From positions 62,001 to 126,000 of the forward strand of contig JAIWNF010000078.1 of NCBI GenBank assembly GCA_025093555.1: DNA of 64,000 nt. Direction: 5' to 3'. The notes beneath the pieces were generated by a model. The model saw only the letters and a list, made by a program, of their open reading frames with translations. It searched no databases and was not told the DNA's origin. Positions within the stretch are counted from its first letter, which is position 1; each line of letters opens with the position of its first letter. Made by a program: the position numbers and the translations under genes. This stretch comes from Circinella umbellata (taxonomy: Eukaryota; Mucoromycota; Mucoromycetes; Mucorales; Lichtheimiaceae). Shown one piece after another: positions 1-12,622 of this stretch.

Positions 1-2016
1 GAATAAATGTTAATGGTAAAAATTTTGAGAACTAACCACTACATATTGAAAACACAATGTTTTATAATATTCCACCCCTAATAATAATATACATGGAAGT
101 AATCAAATATGGAAATTCCAATAAAGGATACAAACAAAGAATTAAACTTGTTCTATGTGTAATACAGAAAAATAATTGGTCGGAAAAGGGTACCAACCTT
201 TTTATCTTTTCATGTCCGATATTACGCAGAATATTTATAGATGACGCAGACTTATCTTACCAAAAATGACATACCATTCCATTCCTTATAGAATATGAAC
301 CTGTTCTGCAGCAGCTCAATATGCAAAAAGTTTAAAAAGAAACCGAATACAAACATAAATAATTAGCTGACTCTTTTTTTTTTTCCTTTACTATAATGAT
401 AAATGTATATATGCAGCGTTTACAGGGTGATGAACTTATGCATGTCGAGAAAAAAGAAAAAGGAGAAAAGAAAAATGGGATTTTCAAAAATGATTCAAAA
501 GGCTTTTCATGAAACAACAGCAATAGAAACAGCAACAATTTCCTTTTTGCCATCATTCATTCCCATCTTTACGCAAACAATGAACTTTATTTTTTATGGG
601 AGATTCCCACATCCCAGCTTTTCATGATCAATATCATTTTCTTCTTTCTCATATAAGATAAATCTATCATGTCATTATCTTTTTGAATTAATATCAGTTC
701 ATCATTATATCATATGAAGAACATTGAATAGGTGAATAAGCATAGTATACAAATATTAAATACTGCAATGAATAATATTCCTTTTCTTAATCATAACATA
801 TGTATATAAAGAGTTTTAAAAAAAGATAACGCGTAACAATAACTGTACAAATGCAACATAGTGTTCGACTCAAATTCTTTATATTAGATTTGAAAACCAT
901 TCGCTTCTTTATTTGCCTCGATGACATATTTATCTGTCATTATAAAAAGCTCTTATTTATGATAATATCAATGATAAGTTAGATAGTAATCAATATACTA
1001 AAAACTGTTGTAATGAAGTAAAAAAAATACCAACTTTTGTGCAACATAAATTCAAATACTTTCCTTTTATTTGCTGTAGTTACCCTGTAGTTGGATAATG
1101 CAATCCCAGCAGCTTTTCTTCTGATTCACATGATATAAACGAAATTTAGTAGTGCCTCCCAACTTTTTTGTGAGATATATAAGGAGTTCTTTTTTGTTTA
1201 CATCATCGGACATGATCCAAAAACTTGGAAATCGATCACTTTTTTTATTCTTCTTAGAAACAAAAAGCATTTTATATATCTTACTTTTATTAAATTATAC
1301 AAATTGATTGATGAATGAGTTCTTTAATAAGTTTTTAATCAAATTATTATGAAAATACAAAGAAGAGAATGGAACAATTGATATAAGGTAAGTTCTTCTT
1401 AATTACCTTTTATGGAATAGTCTATTAAGGATAAACAAAAATGTAATGTGTTTATTTTTTGGGGGTGGAAGGTCTGAGTGAACTTGTAGATGAAGATTTA
1501 GGTTTATACAAGTTTATAAAGGTTTTAAGAGAGGTTTTTTTGGGGGTGTTAGGTATGAAAAATACATTTTAAATATGGCTTTTATAGCCCAGAAGTTCGG
1601 ATGAAATGATTTGTTTTGGAGTTTTTGTTGATGGATTTTTTTTTTTATTAAAATTCCGGTATTATTATTATTTTTGACAAAAAAGAAAAAAAAAGTTACC
1701 TTTTCTTTGCCTTCTTTCTATTTCTTCTTCTTGTTGTTCTTCGCCTTTTCAACTTTATAATTCCCAATAAACACATTTCATATACAATTAAATAGTGTTT
1801 TCTCTTTTTTACTCTTTTTTTTTACTATTACCCATTTCATTTATTTACATAATATTATTTTCGACATTACACCCCTTCTTCTTTTGTTTATATTCTAAAT
1901 CGAACATTGTACTCTTCTAAAAAACAGCTTATTATTTTATCGCCATTTTTACGAATTGAATAACAAAAACCAAAACACAACGAGTTGCATTGTTCTTTCT
2001 TTTTTTTGAAGAAAAA
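1..2016. other. AT-rich intergenic and upstream region of the velvet gene
   Basis: No gene can be supported here. The sequence is AT-rich with many short spurious frames. The last 350 bases become pyrimidine-rich and run into the start of the velvet gene, so its promoter and 5' leader probably lie in about 1650-2016. A 67-codon frame on the minus strand at 1067-1270 has a fairly ordinary amino-acid mix but no recognisable domain; I do not call it a gene. Confidence 0.6.
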
Positions 2017-2117
2017 ATGGCTTTATATGATGTACCTCCACCACTTGGGTTACCTAGACCAAGTCGTAGTAACACGCACTATGAACTTGGTAATAAAGAA
2101 GGGAAATGAAAAGGAGA

Positions 2118-2152
<35 letters not shown>

Positions 2153-4024
2153 TTGAGAGAGAATTTTTGGTGTTAACGCTGATAATGGAAATAGAAGAGG
2201 ATGAACAAATCATAAATGAAGTCTTTTATATACATAAACCCTAAATAAAAGGCATTCTTTTCTTTCTTTTTTATCATTTAAATCTATATAGTCGTTATAC
2301 AACAACCAATACATGCAAGATGTTGTGGATTTGGTGAAAAAGATCGTCGATTAATAGATCCCCCTGTTATATTGCAACTATTCACAGTAGCAGAAAATGG
2401 TGATATGATAAAAGAAACGTAAATAATAAATAATAGATTTACACATTATCATTATGACAAACAAAACCGATCAACCAATCGTATTCAATAATTATATATA
2501 TAGAAATGCGGATTCCAAACTTTATGTCGTCCACTGCGATCTTTATTGTGAAAATCGAAAAGAAAAACGAAGTGTTGTTTATTTACCATCATCAGTACCC
2601 CCAGAAAATAAACGAAAACGGCTCGATGATCATAGCCCACCTATAGAAGAAAAAATTATATCACTTCGACAACCTAAATCAGTACGCAACCTTACCGGAT
2701 CACTAACGGCAAATGCATCTCACCTTTTAAACGAACATAACGAGCCTGGTACCTATTTTGTATTTCATGATCTATCAGTGCGAACAGATGGTCGCTTTAC
2801 TTTAAAATTCATGTTCATGGATTTAGCTGCGGGGTAAGTATATTATATATATATATATATATATTCAGGAATATATACTCTTCCCGACCGATCTTTTTTT
2901 TTTGTCTTTATACCTTTAACTGGAAATAAGAAACATTGACTTTCTACTATTTCTTTTTTTCCATGATCGCATAACTTACTCTTGTTTTATTTTATTATGT
3001 ATACTTGTATCATACGATGGAATTATTCTTTTTCTTTCCTTTTCCGATTTATATACTTTTTAGAGATCCATTTACAATGACGACTGGGGTTACTGCCGAA
3101 GTATTTTCAGATCCATTTACAGTATATACAGCTAAAAAGGTAGAAAAATTAGTGTAACATAGCAACAAAAAGTTCTTCAAAGGGAAGCATTAATTTAATT
3201 TATTCTTATTCTTATATTTAATATTCAATAGTTTCCCGGTATGAAAGGTAAATCTTTCTTTTTTTTTTTACTTTCCACCTTTTTTAAACAAATTTTTGGT
3301 GTTAACTTCAAAAAAATGAAAATCATTAGAATCAACGCCATTATCTAGAGCGTTTGCAAGTCAAGGTGTAAAAATCGTCACTCGTAAAGAACCATCATAT
3401 ACCCGTGCATCTGACAAGTACCATAAAAGCCCATTAGCTCCTATTACATCTTCATCTATTACCACTCCTGCTATTAATTCTATCACATCAACAATTACAA
3501 CTACTCCTACACCACCAGCACCACCAGCAGTATCTATAATTAAAACATTACCATCACCATCACCATCAATAACAACAACAACAACAACTAATAATCTTAA
3601 TAATAACGACAACGATAATAATAATAATGATAATAATGATAATAATAATAATGATAATAATAGTAATAATAATAATAATAATAATTCACAACAGCAAGAA
3701 GAAAAACAAGATAATAATGATACTACTACTCCTACGGAAACAACAACTGATAACAATAATAATAATCCACATCCCATCGCGAACTATAAAGCAGCATTAC
3801 ATCTGAGCATTGCATCCATTACGCACCCAACCAACATTGAATTTTGCAGACCACCCCCTGTTTCCACACTTTCTTTCGCTGCACCAGCTGCTGAATCTCA
3901 TGGATATTTTCATCCACCTCGATCAACACGACCTACAGCACCATCACCATCGCTAGAAGAAAGAAGTCGTTCAGCCTTGACTAATTTTCTTGTATCTGCC
4001 ACCCATGATTCTCCACCTTCATAA
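2017..4024 (+). CDS. Velvet-domain transcriptional regulator (VelB/VosA-like)
   Basis: Velvet proteins are fungal DNA-binding regulators that couple development, sporulation and secondary metabolism. Six exons (2017-2089, 2292-2418, 2504-2833, 3064-3139, 3232-3247, 3330-4024) join in frame to a 438-residue protein. The first exons give the hallmark IQQPIHARCCGFGEKDRRLIDPPVILQL block. The domain continues with YFVFHDLSVRTDGRFTLKF and closes with VFSDPFTVYTAKKFPGMKESTPLSRAFASQG, the usual end of the velvet fold. Inside the domain, residues around 90-120 form a charged insert (KRKRLDDHSPP type). After the domain comes an Asn/Asp/Thr/Gln-rich linker and a Ser/Pro tail. The start ATG is the first in the exon and follows a pyrimidine-rich leader. 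The second intron (2419-2503) is chosen because it removes an in-frame stop and restores the domain. VelB versus VosA cannot be decided by eye. Confidence 0.93.
2121..2151 (+). repeat. (GT)15 microsatellite in intron 1 of the velvet gene
   Basis: Thirty bases of uninterrupted GT dinucleotides start 31 bases after the 5' splice site of velvet intron 1. Such a tract is prone to length polymorphism and, on the coding strand, can influence splicing as a GU-rich element. Only the tract itself is seen; the effect is inferred. Confidence 0.95.
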
Positions 4025-4371
4025 TATCATATTTTTTTCTGAATATACACAATTTTTTTAAACGTCCCCATTCTCTATTTCTTCCCCGCATTTCTCGCAA
4101 CGGTTTTCATCATTTCATTCATATTGCCCTTTTCTTTTTTTCTTTTTTTTCTTTTTTTTTTTTTTTGTACTTTTGTGTTTTTGTATTTTTCGTTTTTGTG
4201 AATTAAAATAATAATTATTATTATTATGATATAAAGTTTTTAATTAAAATGCAAAAAAATTAAGCGAAAAAAAAATAAGAATGAAAGTTTTTTTGTATGC
4301 ACATATAAATTTAAGGGATTCTCTATCGTCGTTTAATAACCTTTAATGGATTTCCTTTCCGTTTCTACAAA

Positions 4372-6580
4372 TTAAAACGTATTTTTTAGTAAATCATAAC
4401 CTTCTTTTTTTAACTTTGAAAAAAAAAACAATCTAGATTTTTTTTTTTTTACCTTTGAGCCACCACTTTTAGAATGAGCTTGAGCTCTCCTTCGTTTTTT
4501 ATCACTTGTAAATGGAACATTACTTTTATCACTACGTGATCCAGGACCCACTGGTTTCGTAACACGAGGCATCAAATAAGATGGAATATGTTTTAAATGC
4601 TCCTTGATTTGTGCTGGTTTTACTGCTTTGTCATGTCGTAAAAATTCCAAATCTCTTGGTTTATCTTCAAAATGCATCTTGAGTTTTTCAGAATTTAAAA
4701 TTTCACGTTTAATTTCCATGATTCTTGCTTCTTGAATAGATGCCTTATTGACTTGTTTTAAGGCATCTTGAACACGATATTTGAAACCTTCTACATTTTT
4801 CTTTTCAAACGAATAAGGCTTTAATTCACACCCCTTGGCCTTTTGTTTGCTTTCCACGCGAGCATATACAACATCATCATGGAAATCACGTCCACGGCCT
4901 GCACTTTTAGCAATATCCTTGTCTAAAGCAGCCTTTTCTTGAGTTACGACAAATGACAATGCAATACCTTGTTGTCCTCCTCTTGCTGTACGACCCACCC
5001 GATGGGTATATGCTTTAGCGGATGTTGGGAAGTCAAAGTTGATAACCGCGGCTGCTCCTTTGAAATCAATACCACGTGAAACACCATATTCTTTATCACC
5101 ACGTTTCTTTTTATTACTTTTTTTGCTTTGTTCTTGTTCTTCGTCTTCATCATCCTTTTCATCCTCACTATCCATTTCTCCCTTTAATGTAGCTTCGTCT
5201 GACGCAATCAAGTAATCGTAAATACCACGATTGAATTCTTCCACAATATGATATCGAGAGTTAAGGGGTAATTCTGAATTTAATACACATGATCGGATTG
5301 AAAATTGTTCCAAAAACAACTTGAGTTTATAACATCGATCAATATCGTTGACAAATAAAATAATCTTGCCACGAATCAATTTTAATTTGATAATTACAAA
5401 GGTGTATAAGAACTTTTCGAATTCAGAACATCTAGTAAACATAACCATATTTATTGATAAAAAGTTAGTATGTGTATATATAATACATTTCTCTCTTCTC
5501 TTCTTAACATTCCCCGCCTGTCCCCCCCCACCCTCTATCTCGCTCCAACTTACGTGATCATATATTGTGTCAAATAGTCGTTTTCATCTTCTTCCTCTTC
5601 AAGTCGAAGAATAGCGGGTTTTCTTAATACAAGTTGTTTCAAATTTTCAATATCTTGTGTAAATGTAGCTGACATTAAGAAACTTTGGTATATCTTGGGC
5701 AAATAGGTAAGAATTTTACGAACATCTTGTTCATATCCAAAAGAAAGAACTAAATCTGCTTCATCAATGACTAACATTTCCAATGATTCTCGTAAATTCA
5801 TATTCTAATTATATATATCCATTAGTTTTCTTCCCATTCTTCATCCTCTCAACTAATATCAATAATTTTAAGTAATAGAAAATAAATAATTCAACATACA
5901 TCAGCTTCCAAATGAGCAAGTACTTTACTTGGTGTGGATACTATAATATCTGGTTTTTCGGCTAATATAGGACTACGAAAAAAAAAACACATTACAGAAT
6001 ATTTTTAATAAGTATTGTTATAGTTACGTCTATGTTACTTTGTTACAATCCTGCCAAGATAAAAAAAAAAAGGAGAGAGAGAGAGAGAGAGGTCATTTAC
6101 CGTTGAAGTTGAGGTGCCATTTGCCCGGCCAAATTAACTACACGTATAAGTTCTTTGGCATAAACTGCAAGTTTTTGGATATGTTTTGTTACTTGTTGAG
6201 CTAATTCTCGAGTGGGTACTAAAATCAAGGCTTTAATTGCTTGTTCATGTTCAGGATCCTGAAAAGAAAAAAAGTATTAATGAGTATGATGTCATTTTCG
6301 GAAAAAGGGATCGATCTGTAATAATAAAAAAAACTAAATAATTTACCTCTTTGGCTTCTAAAAGCTTTTGAATAATAGGTAATGCAAAAGCAGCAGTTTT
6401 ACCACTACCTGTTCGGGCACGAGCTAAAATATCTTTACCAGCTAAAGCAAGTGGAATAGCTTTTGCTTGAACAAGTGTTGGGTGTGTAAATTCAAGTTGA
6501 GCTATCGCTCTTGATAATCGAGGATCAAAGTCAAAAGAAGCAAATGTTTGATCCTTTTCAAGGATTTTCTGATCGGCCAT
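4372..6580 (-). CDS. DBP9: DEAD-box ATP-dependent RNA helicase Dbp9 (DDX56 family)
   Basis: Dbp9 is a nucleolar helicase needed for 60S ribosomal subunit assembly. Five exons on the minus strand (6580-6347, 6258-6101, 5972-5900, 5804-5554, 5431-4372) join in frame to 591 residues, a normal length for Dbp9. The motifs appear in order: the Q-motif region ([19 protein letters not shown]), motif I ARTGSGKT, motif Ia [22 protein letters not shown], the DEAD box as VIDEAD, SAT in motif III, then the C-terminal half with [37 protein letters not shown] and [10 protein letters not shown]. The acidic insert with many E/D/K after [11 protein letters not shown] is typical for Dbp9. The C-terminus is Lys/Arg-rich ([22 protein letters not shown]), fitting a nucleolar protein. 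A start at [10 protein letters not shown] is the first ATG. It converges tail-to-tail with the velvet gene, leaving about 350 bases. Confidence 0.95.
6073..6091 (+). repeat. (GA)n tract inside a DBP9 intron
   Basis: A short uninterrupted GA dinucleotide run next to a poly-A tract lies within the second intron of DBP9 (between 5973 and 6100). On the transcribed strand it is a CT tract and may serve as the polypyrimidine tract region of that intron. Confidence 0.8.
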
Positions 6581-6868
6581 TGAGGATTTATTTCTTTTTA
6601 GGATTTATTTTCAAAAAGATATATGTAAAATGTAATATGCAATAATATGATACAAAAAAAAATTAAGATAAAAAAGTAATGGAGGTGCGAAATAGGGGGA
6701 GAGAAAACGGAGTTGCATAATTTAACTGACTGTGATAGTTTTTCTTAAGAGTGTGGCTTGTAGGGTATATTTTGGGTGTTTCTTTTTCAGGCACAGACGA
6801 AACAATTGCGTCTGTGCATTGACAATGAAAAAAAAAACGTGGCAAATGTTACTTTCTTTTTTTTTGGA

Positions 6869-7984
6869 TCACCGTTCGAGTAACAATCTTCTACGATACA
6901 TTCGGAACGCTGTATTAGAAATGACAAGTGATCCAATTACTAGAACTGTAAAAAAAAACTAATAAAAAAGAAGCCATAAGTATATAATTTTTGTTTTTTA
7001 AAAGTTATTTGTAATAATTTACAACTTACCAACGTTTTATATGATATCGGTTCAACAAAGCTATTTAGAATTTCAGCAGCCATTTCGGCTGATAATTTAC
7101 TTCTATTATATCCACATACAATTCAGTCAATATAAAGTGAAAATATCCTATTACAAATAATTTATCCTCACTAATCTCTCACAGAAAAAAAAAAGTACCT
7201 TGTAATTAATAGCGGATCTCGGTTTTTACATGCTTCCCAATAATTGCATTTTTCTTCCATAGCAGGTACACGCGTTGACGGATTACAGTGATTAATCCCA
7301 TAGTTACGATTACATAATGCAATCTCATCCAGAATAGCTACATATATTCACATATGGAATTAATTATGTAAATCCACTATCTGTTGCATTCTCCATATAC
7401 ACATACTCATATAACGCAATATCCTTCTTTCCATTACCTGCAGTATATTCCTCAGTCTTGATACGAAAATCATGCCGCAATGTCCATAACACAATAAATA
7501 AAATATAAAGTATCAGAACTGTAAGCACGGAATTGAATATAAATTGTAACCAGTTTAGCATTGTCATGGAAATTGCTTGATGTCGTGCATAAATAATATG
7601 GCTCTCATTGTCATTACTTTTGTTGCTTTCATTACTATCTGACCCCGTCAAAAAATTGCTATTATTCATAAATGATTTTGTTGTTGTAGCGGTCGCCATC
7701 AATCCCATAGGAAAACTTGTTCTTCTTGCTAAGGCATTTTGTTGTTGTGGGTGATGTTGTACTGATCGACCTTGACTAGCACGTTTTCGAAAACGATAAT
7801 TCAAAGCTGCTGCACTTGAGTTTTTATGTGAGCCATCAAATGATGTATCAAGTTGATCCTGATCAAATAGTTTTTGTCCAGGTAAAAGTCGTGGTACAAA
7901 GGTGAATGAATATTTTTCGGGAAGTGTTGATGTGGTATCAGTATTTGCTAATGAGCCTAAAAATATACGCAGCAAGTCAGTCAT
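6869..7984 (-). CDS. Brl1/Brr6-family nuclear envelope protein
   Basis: Brl1/Brr6 proteins sit in the nuclear envelope and ER, where they help nuclear pore assembly and membrane lipid homeostasis. Four exons (7984-7438, 7337-7199, 7103-7030, 6945-6869) join in frame to 278 residues. The first 120 residues are polar and low in complexity. The first membrane helix is WLQFIFNSVLTVLILYILFI. The conserved domain follows: RIKTEEYTAAILDEIALCNRNY, then CNPSTRVPAMEEKC, then YWEACKNRDP, with the spaced cysteines typical of the lumenal part. Next come KLSAEMAAEILNSFVEPISYKTL and a second helix, VLVIGSLVISNTAF, and the protein ends RRRLLLER. This matches the Brr6/Brl1 domain well; which of the two paralogues it is cannot be told. 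An upstream non-initiating exon cannot be excluded, but the ATG used lies in a continuous coding exon. Confidence 0.9.
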
Positions 7985-10900
7985 GTGTGGTTTTTTTTTT
8001 CAAGAATCCTTTCTCCAAAAAAAATGAAATTGCATTTCAAAAGAAAGAATTATACGTTTTTTTCCTAAGACCGAATCTTCTTGAGCCATTTGACATTGGG
8101 AAAAAGGAAGAACCTTTTCTTGTATGGCGGAGTGCGAGTCAACTTCTTTATTTATTATACTTGCATTATCCTCCGCTAACTTATTTATCCTTAAATAATT
8201 CACGTTTTTATCTACTAGAAAATAAAAAACCCAACATAGGTCAATATGATTATTATAACGAGCAACATAAAAACACAATATGAAATATCATAAATATAAT
8301 TATGGTAGTGAATTTTAAAGATATTACTTGGTGGTGATACCTTTATGCACCGACAAACTGAATATTACTATTCTTGTCATCTGAGCTCTATACTGAAGAT
8401 AGGCTTTTAATATTGAGCACGTAATTTTATTTGGCCATCAAGAGCTTTGTAGAAACAGGCAAACTACATCATCTTGATTTATACGCATTTTGATTAAGCG
8501 GGATAAATAGCGTACCCCGAAATCAAATGAATAAGTAATTTGATTTTTACTCTTCTTCTTGATTTGTCCTTGACTGTACACTTCTTTGCCGGAGCACCAC
8601 TGATTGTATGTTCTTGTTTATTTTATGATAGGACCACCATCTTGCCTAAAAACATTTTCATATAAAATCCAGGGATATGGATTAGCGTAATAGTCATGCT
8701 CGCCATTCAATCCAGATCCGATTATAACTTACATAGCAGTTACGTACACAGACGGGTCGCAATAGTTTACCTACGTACTAGTAGTTGTGCTCAATTTCCT
8801 AAATTTTGTTGTACAGCGTAACACATCTCTTTAGGAAAAGGATAAGATAGGTCAAAAAAAAAACATTGTCTTACACTGACAATAACTAGCAACAAATAAA
8901 TGTGATAGATTATTTGTAGGTTTTTTGATGTATTAATATGGTAGGTGGAACTTATTACCTTCTCATTATACAATCCATTTTTAGAGCAGCACATTACTAT
9001 TCCATGGCTTGTTTTGTATGCTACTTTTGTGGCTCATGACGTAATTACTCTGTAGTGCGATGGCCCAAAAGAAAAATATTCTATTCTAAGATACAACTTA
9101 ATATTATATCGATATGGGTTCACGAGCTAAAAACAAAGCGCCTTAAAATTTTGGTAAAGAAGATATATTTAATACTTTCCATCAGAAAAAGTTAAAGAAC
9201 TTTAATACTGAATTATTTATTATTCGTTCCGAAACTTTACTTTAGATATGATGTATAAAAGGTCAAATAAAAAAAAATGTGAATATGTAATGTGGCTCAT
9301 TACTCTAGATAATACTAAAATAACAGCAGAAATTCTAAATGTGGGGATAATTGGGTTTGACAAAACATTCTGTAGTAAAATATATTTAAAAGATGGCTTC
9401 TAATATAAACTTCTGCACACAATATATATTAACTCGCAGATAATCTGCTAGGTTATTTTGGTTAACCTCTACGATCATCAAATTTCGAAAAACTAACATA
9501 TACGTAGTGATATATAGATGAAACACTAAAATACTCAATCGGGAAAAGCTATACAGTTTGTTGATCCTTTATACCTAGTCACTATAAACTATTAATTGCA
9601 TAATTAATTTAAAAGATGAATATGGTAATAATCGGTTTATTTGATAGTATGGTCAGTTTAAAAGACATATTACGTATATTATTTTGACGTGATGATCAAC
9701 AGCAATAGGCCATCCAGTTACAGGTTAGCATATCGCTCTTTGAGTGGTGTTTGTCAGTTTAAAAAGGACTAATGCAAACAAAACAAAATTATTGTGGAGA
9801 GAATGAAAACATAGATAAAAATATCACAAGAAAAAACAGAAGATTATTCCAGAAAAAAGTTTAAACCTATTTTTTTTTTTGGCACATCACAAGACAGATT
9901 ACACTCATAATTCTAATTTAGTACATATTTTTTATAATGAAAATTTACAATACGTGATCAATGGATTAAATGATAATATTTACATTTTTATTGAGAAATT
10001 GAAATTGTAGGTTGGTTGTTTTCTCCCATAATAAGCCTTCATCGTTACATAAGACTTTCAGCCAAATAAGGTGGAGTTGAGAAGGACGAGAAAAGAAAAG
10101 AGTGTATCGATATTTTAGGTCTAATGATCAATATACAATATATTTATATATATTTGAGTAACTCTCGTTTTTATTTTATTTTTTTTAAAAAAAAACATAC
10201 TTAACAATAAGTACACAGAATCTTATTATCTAAAGAAAGCAAGACATACATCAGGAACAGCCACATATAAAAAAAAAAATATTTATCCGACCGCAGGGAT
10301 TTTGCTTCCGTGGCAGTAAAAATGAACTAAAAAGAATAATTCATTCGGTTTATAGAAAAACACTCTTAATTCTTTTCTTCTGTCTCTCGCTCATCTTTCC
10401 TTTATTGTACTACACTTATAGAAAATAAAAAGACTAAATTTATTTCATTTGTCGTTACTTTATAAACAAAAACTGGGGACCTTCAAATTATAAAAGGTAC
10501 CATGTGTGTGTGCAACATTCGAGAACGAGTGGAAACATTACAAAATATAAAGTTCTCAAATTTAATGCCAAGCTTCTTGTGGTTCATAGTGTGGCACATT
10601 ACTACATCTAGAAGGTTTGTATAACTTTGATTTATACTTCAAATGTTTTAACCTCTAAAATAAATAACCAAAACAAAACACTAGCACTAACACTTCAGCC
10701 ACGTTTTTTTTTTATCATCACTTGCAATTGGAATTTTTATTCCAAAACCAAAGAAAAAGAACAACCGAATAGATAAAATAAAGAAGTCATAATAACGAAT
10801 GAAAATGTAGAGAGAAAAAAAAAATAGTATTATTATAATTGATACAAAGAAGTAAGAGAAATAGAAAAAAAAAACATGCGGCTTTGGTATTATATTTTTT

Positions 10901-11063
10901 TTTGTCGTATGTGTAAAATAGTCGAAAGAAGTGTCCAGTGTATTATATATGCATATTATTTCCAACGTCATAACATAATGAGTTAAGCGATGGTAAACCA
11001 ATAAACATAATTTTCCTTGTCCTTGTTTTTGTTGTTGTTGATTGTCATCGTATTGATTTACTA
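7985..11063. other. Gene-poor AT-rich stretch
   Basis: About 3 kb without a supportable gene. The left end (7985-8300) is probably the leader and promoter of the Brl1/Brr6 gene. The right end, about 10,500-11,063, is probably the 3' untranslated region of the CYSTM gene. Between them the sequence has degenerate frames only. Short copies of a TGTGGCTCAT-like motif recur (near 9012 and 9291, with a variant near 10,591), which hints at decayed repeats, but no complete element is visible. Confidence 0.6.
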
Positions 11064-11536
11064 CTAGCATATGGCATCCAAAGCACAGCAAACACACATA
11101 CCAGCCAAACTATTACACAAATATTTCTGAGTCAGAAAAAGAGATAACCACAACCCTATTTTAAGCTCGTTTTCTCGTGTCGAAAAAAATAAAAATAAAA
11201 ACTCACCAGGCACAGCAGCAATCATCGGCAGCCGAGTTGTGTTGTTGAGGTTGTTGAACAATCACGGTTTGAGGAGGAGGACTATATTTCATAAGATACA
11301 ATTGATAGTTGTTGTTAACTTACAGATTTACTTTTTGATACCACTCCTTCTATTTCCATTCCATTCAAAAAAAACATATTTGTATAAAAATATAAAACTC
11401 ACGTGGGTTGATAGTAACCGCCACCTGGTGGTGGAGGGGCACCGTAACCACCACCACCATAGCCACCAGCATCACCACCGGGAGGAGGTGCATAGTATTG
11501 ACCTTGAGGAGGAGGAGGGTATTGATAATTAGACAT
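11064..11536 (-). CDS. Small CYSTM-type cysteine-rich protein
   Basis: Three exons (11536-11403, 11281-11207, 11109-11064) join in frame to only 84 residues. The N-terminal two-thirds is Pro/Gly/Tyr/Gln-rich (MSNYQYPPPPQGQYYAPPPG and a GGYGGGGYG run). The C-terminus is the CYSTM-type block DDCCCACLAGMCVCCALDAIC, ending two residues after the last hydrophobic patch. CYSTM proteins are short tail-anchored or palmitoylated eukaryotic proteins linked to stress responses and membrane association. The dense cysteines suggest lipid modification or metal binding, which is inference. Because the conserved end spans an intron, single-exon gene finding would miss it. The last intron (11110-11206) is supported by restoring the CYSTM block. 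Confidence 0.85.
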
Positions 11537-12322
11537 TTATATAAAGTGGTGGTGGTGGAAAAGATGAAAGAGATCCAGAAAAAAAAAAGAAAAGAAAAAA
11601 AAAAGAAAGAGAGAAAAAAAAAGGGGTGTAGAGTTTTTATATTTATACAAGGTCAATTAATGAAGAGAGCTGGACCACACACAGCAAATTTGATTCATGA
11701 TCCGCTCAATAGTAATACCCACTCCTTGTAACATCCTCACTCATTTAACTTAGCCGCTCACCTACTATTATTATCACAAAATACTCCCCGCTCCTTTCTT
11801 TTTTTTTTTTACTTCGTATTACCTGAACTGAGCCCTGTTATTTTTTTTTATGCACAATTCATATTTAAAATAACGTAAAGCTCAAAAAGCCTTCTTCTAA
11901 AATTAAACCTCTTTAAACAAAATAAAAAACAAATAAGCCTTATTACACATACAGGCTTAGAAAACTCATTAGAATTATTGTAAGCGATATCAAGGTAGAA
12001 ATGTCATATTACTCTTATGGATTTATACTACTGCTGGAAATAGTTTTTTAATCCCGGAACCAAAATGTTCCGGTAAACCTTATTAAGGCAAGTGATGATG
12101 TGCTGCTGACTGAATTAAAAGTTGTTTTAGTATGTATGTACATATATAAACGCACATACAATATACAATAGACTTAGAAATACACTATGGTGATATAATA
12201 TTTTTTTATTTCTACCGGCCCGTCTATTTATTTTTTCCTTTCCTTTCTCGTTTTTCCTATTTTTTTTTTCTTCTCTGCTATTCTTCACAGCTCTTTTTTT
12301 TTTTAATAATAATTTTGACAAA
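11537..12322. other. Divergent promoter region between two short genes
   Basis: The CYSTM gene leaves to the left and the 99-residue gene leaves to the right, so this roughly 790-base interval holds both promoters. Purine-rich DNA (A/G runs at 11,560-11,630) precedes the CYSTM start, and a pyrimidine-rich leader (12,200-12,310) precedes the right-hand start. A 7-bp perfect stem with a 6-base loop (CCGGAAC...GTTCCGG, 12,054-12,073) is the only other structure noticed. Confidence 0.6.
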
Positions 12323-12622
12323 ATGGGATTCATTGACAAACTTCGCTCACAATATGAAATGCGTAAAGTTAACAAATATACAAAACGTCGACTATCACAA
12401 TCACAATTTGCCTCGCACGATCGTACATATTATGATAATGTTTATCATAACGGTGCTTATTTGAATAAAGCCGACAAAGACGATAAAGCGCGTTGGTCTT
12501 TTACTGACCTTTTAAAACGAAGTCAGTCAATAAGTCACAACCCTAGCAGCAAACATAATACTTCTTTAGCTGCAAGTCAATATAAAACATCAGAAACGTA
12601 TACGCTTGGCATTACAAGATAA
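12323..12622 (+). CDS. Short hypothetical protein, 99 residues
   Basis: One intact exon starts with ATG right after a long pyrimidine-rich leader and a run of A, the same leader style as the other plus-strand genes here. The protein begins MGFIDKLRSQYEMRKVNKYTKRRLS and is basic at the N-terminus. A central WSFTDLLKRSQS segment and a Ser/Thr-rich tail follow. MGFIDK could be an N-myristoylation signal because Gly follows the initiator Met, which would place it on a membrane; this is inference. No domain is recognised. The opening MGF(I/F)xK resembles the start of the PKA gene (MSFFNKIIDKA), but only weakly. Confidence 0.65.
   Translation: MGFIDKLRSQYEMRKVNKYTKRRLSQSQFASHDRTYYDNVYHNGAYLNKADKDDKARWSFTDLLKRSQSISHNPSSKHNTSLAASQYKTSETYTLGITR

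Noticed and set aside
1067..1270. 67-codon minus-strand frame with ATG and a reasonable residue mix
   Set aside because: No domain, no splice partners and no leader signal; too short to support in AT-rich DNA.
3361..3777. 138-codon minus-strand frame, Leu/Val-rich
   Set aside because: Shadow of the Asn-rich linker of the velvet gene on the other strand; AAT/AAC repeats read backward as Leu/Val.
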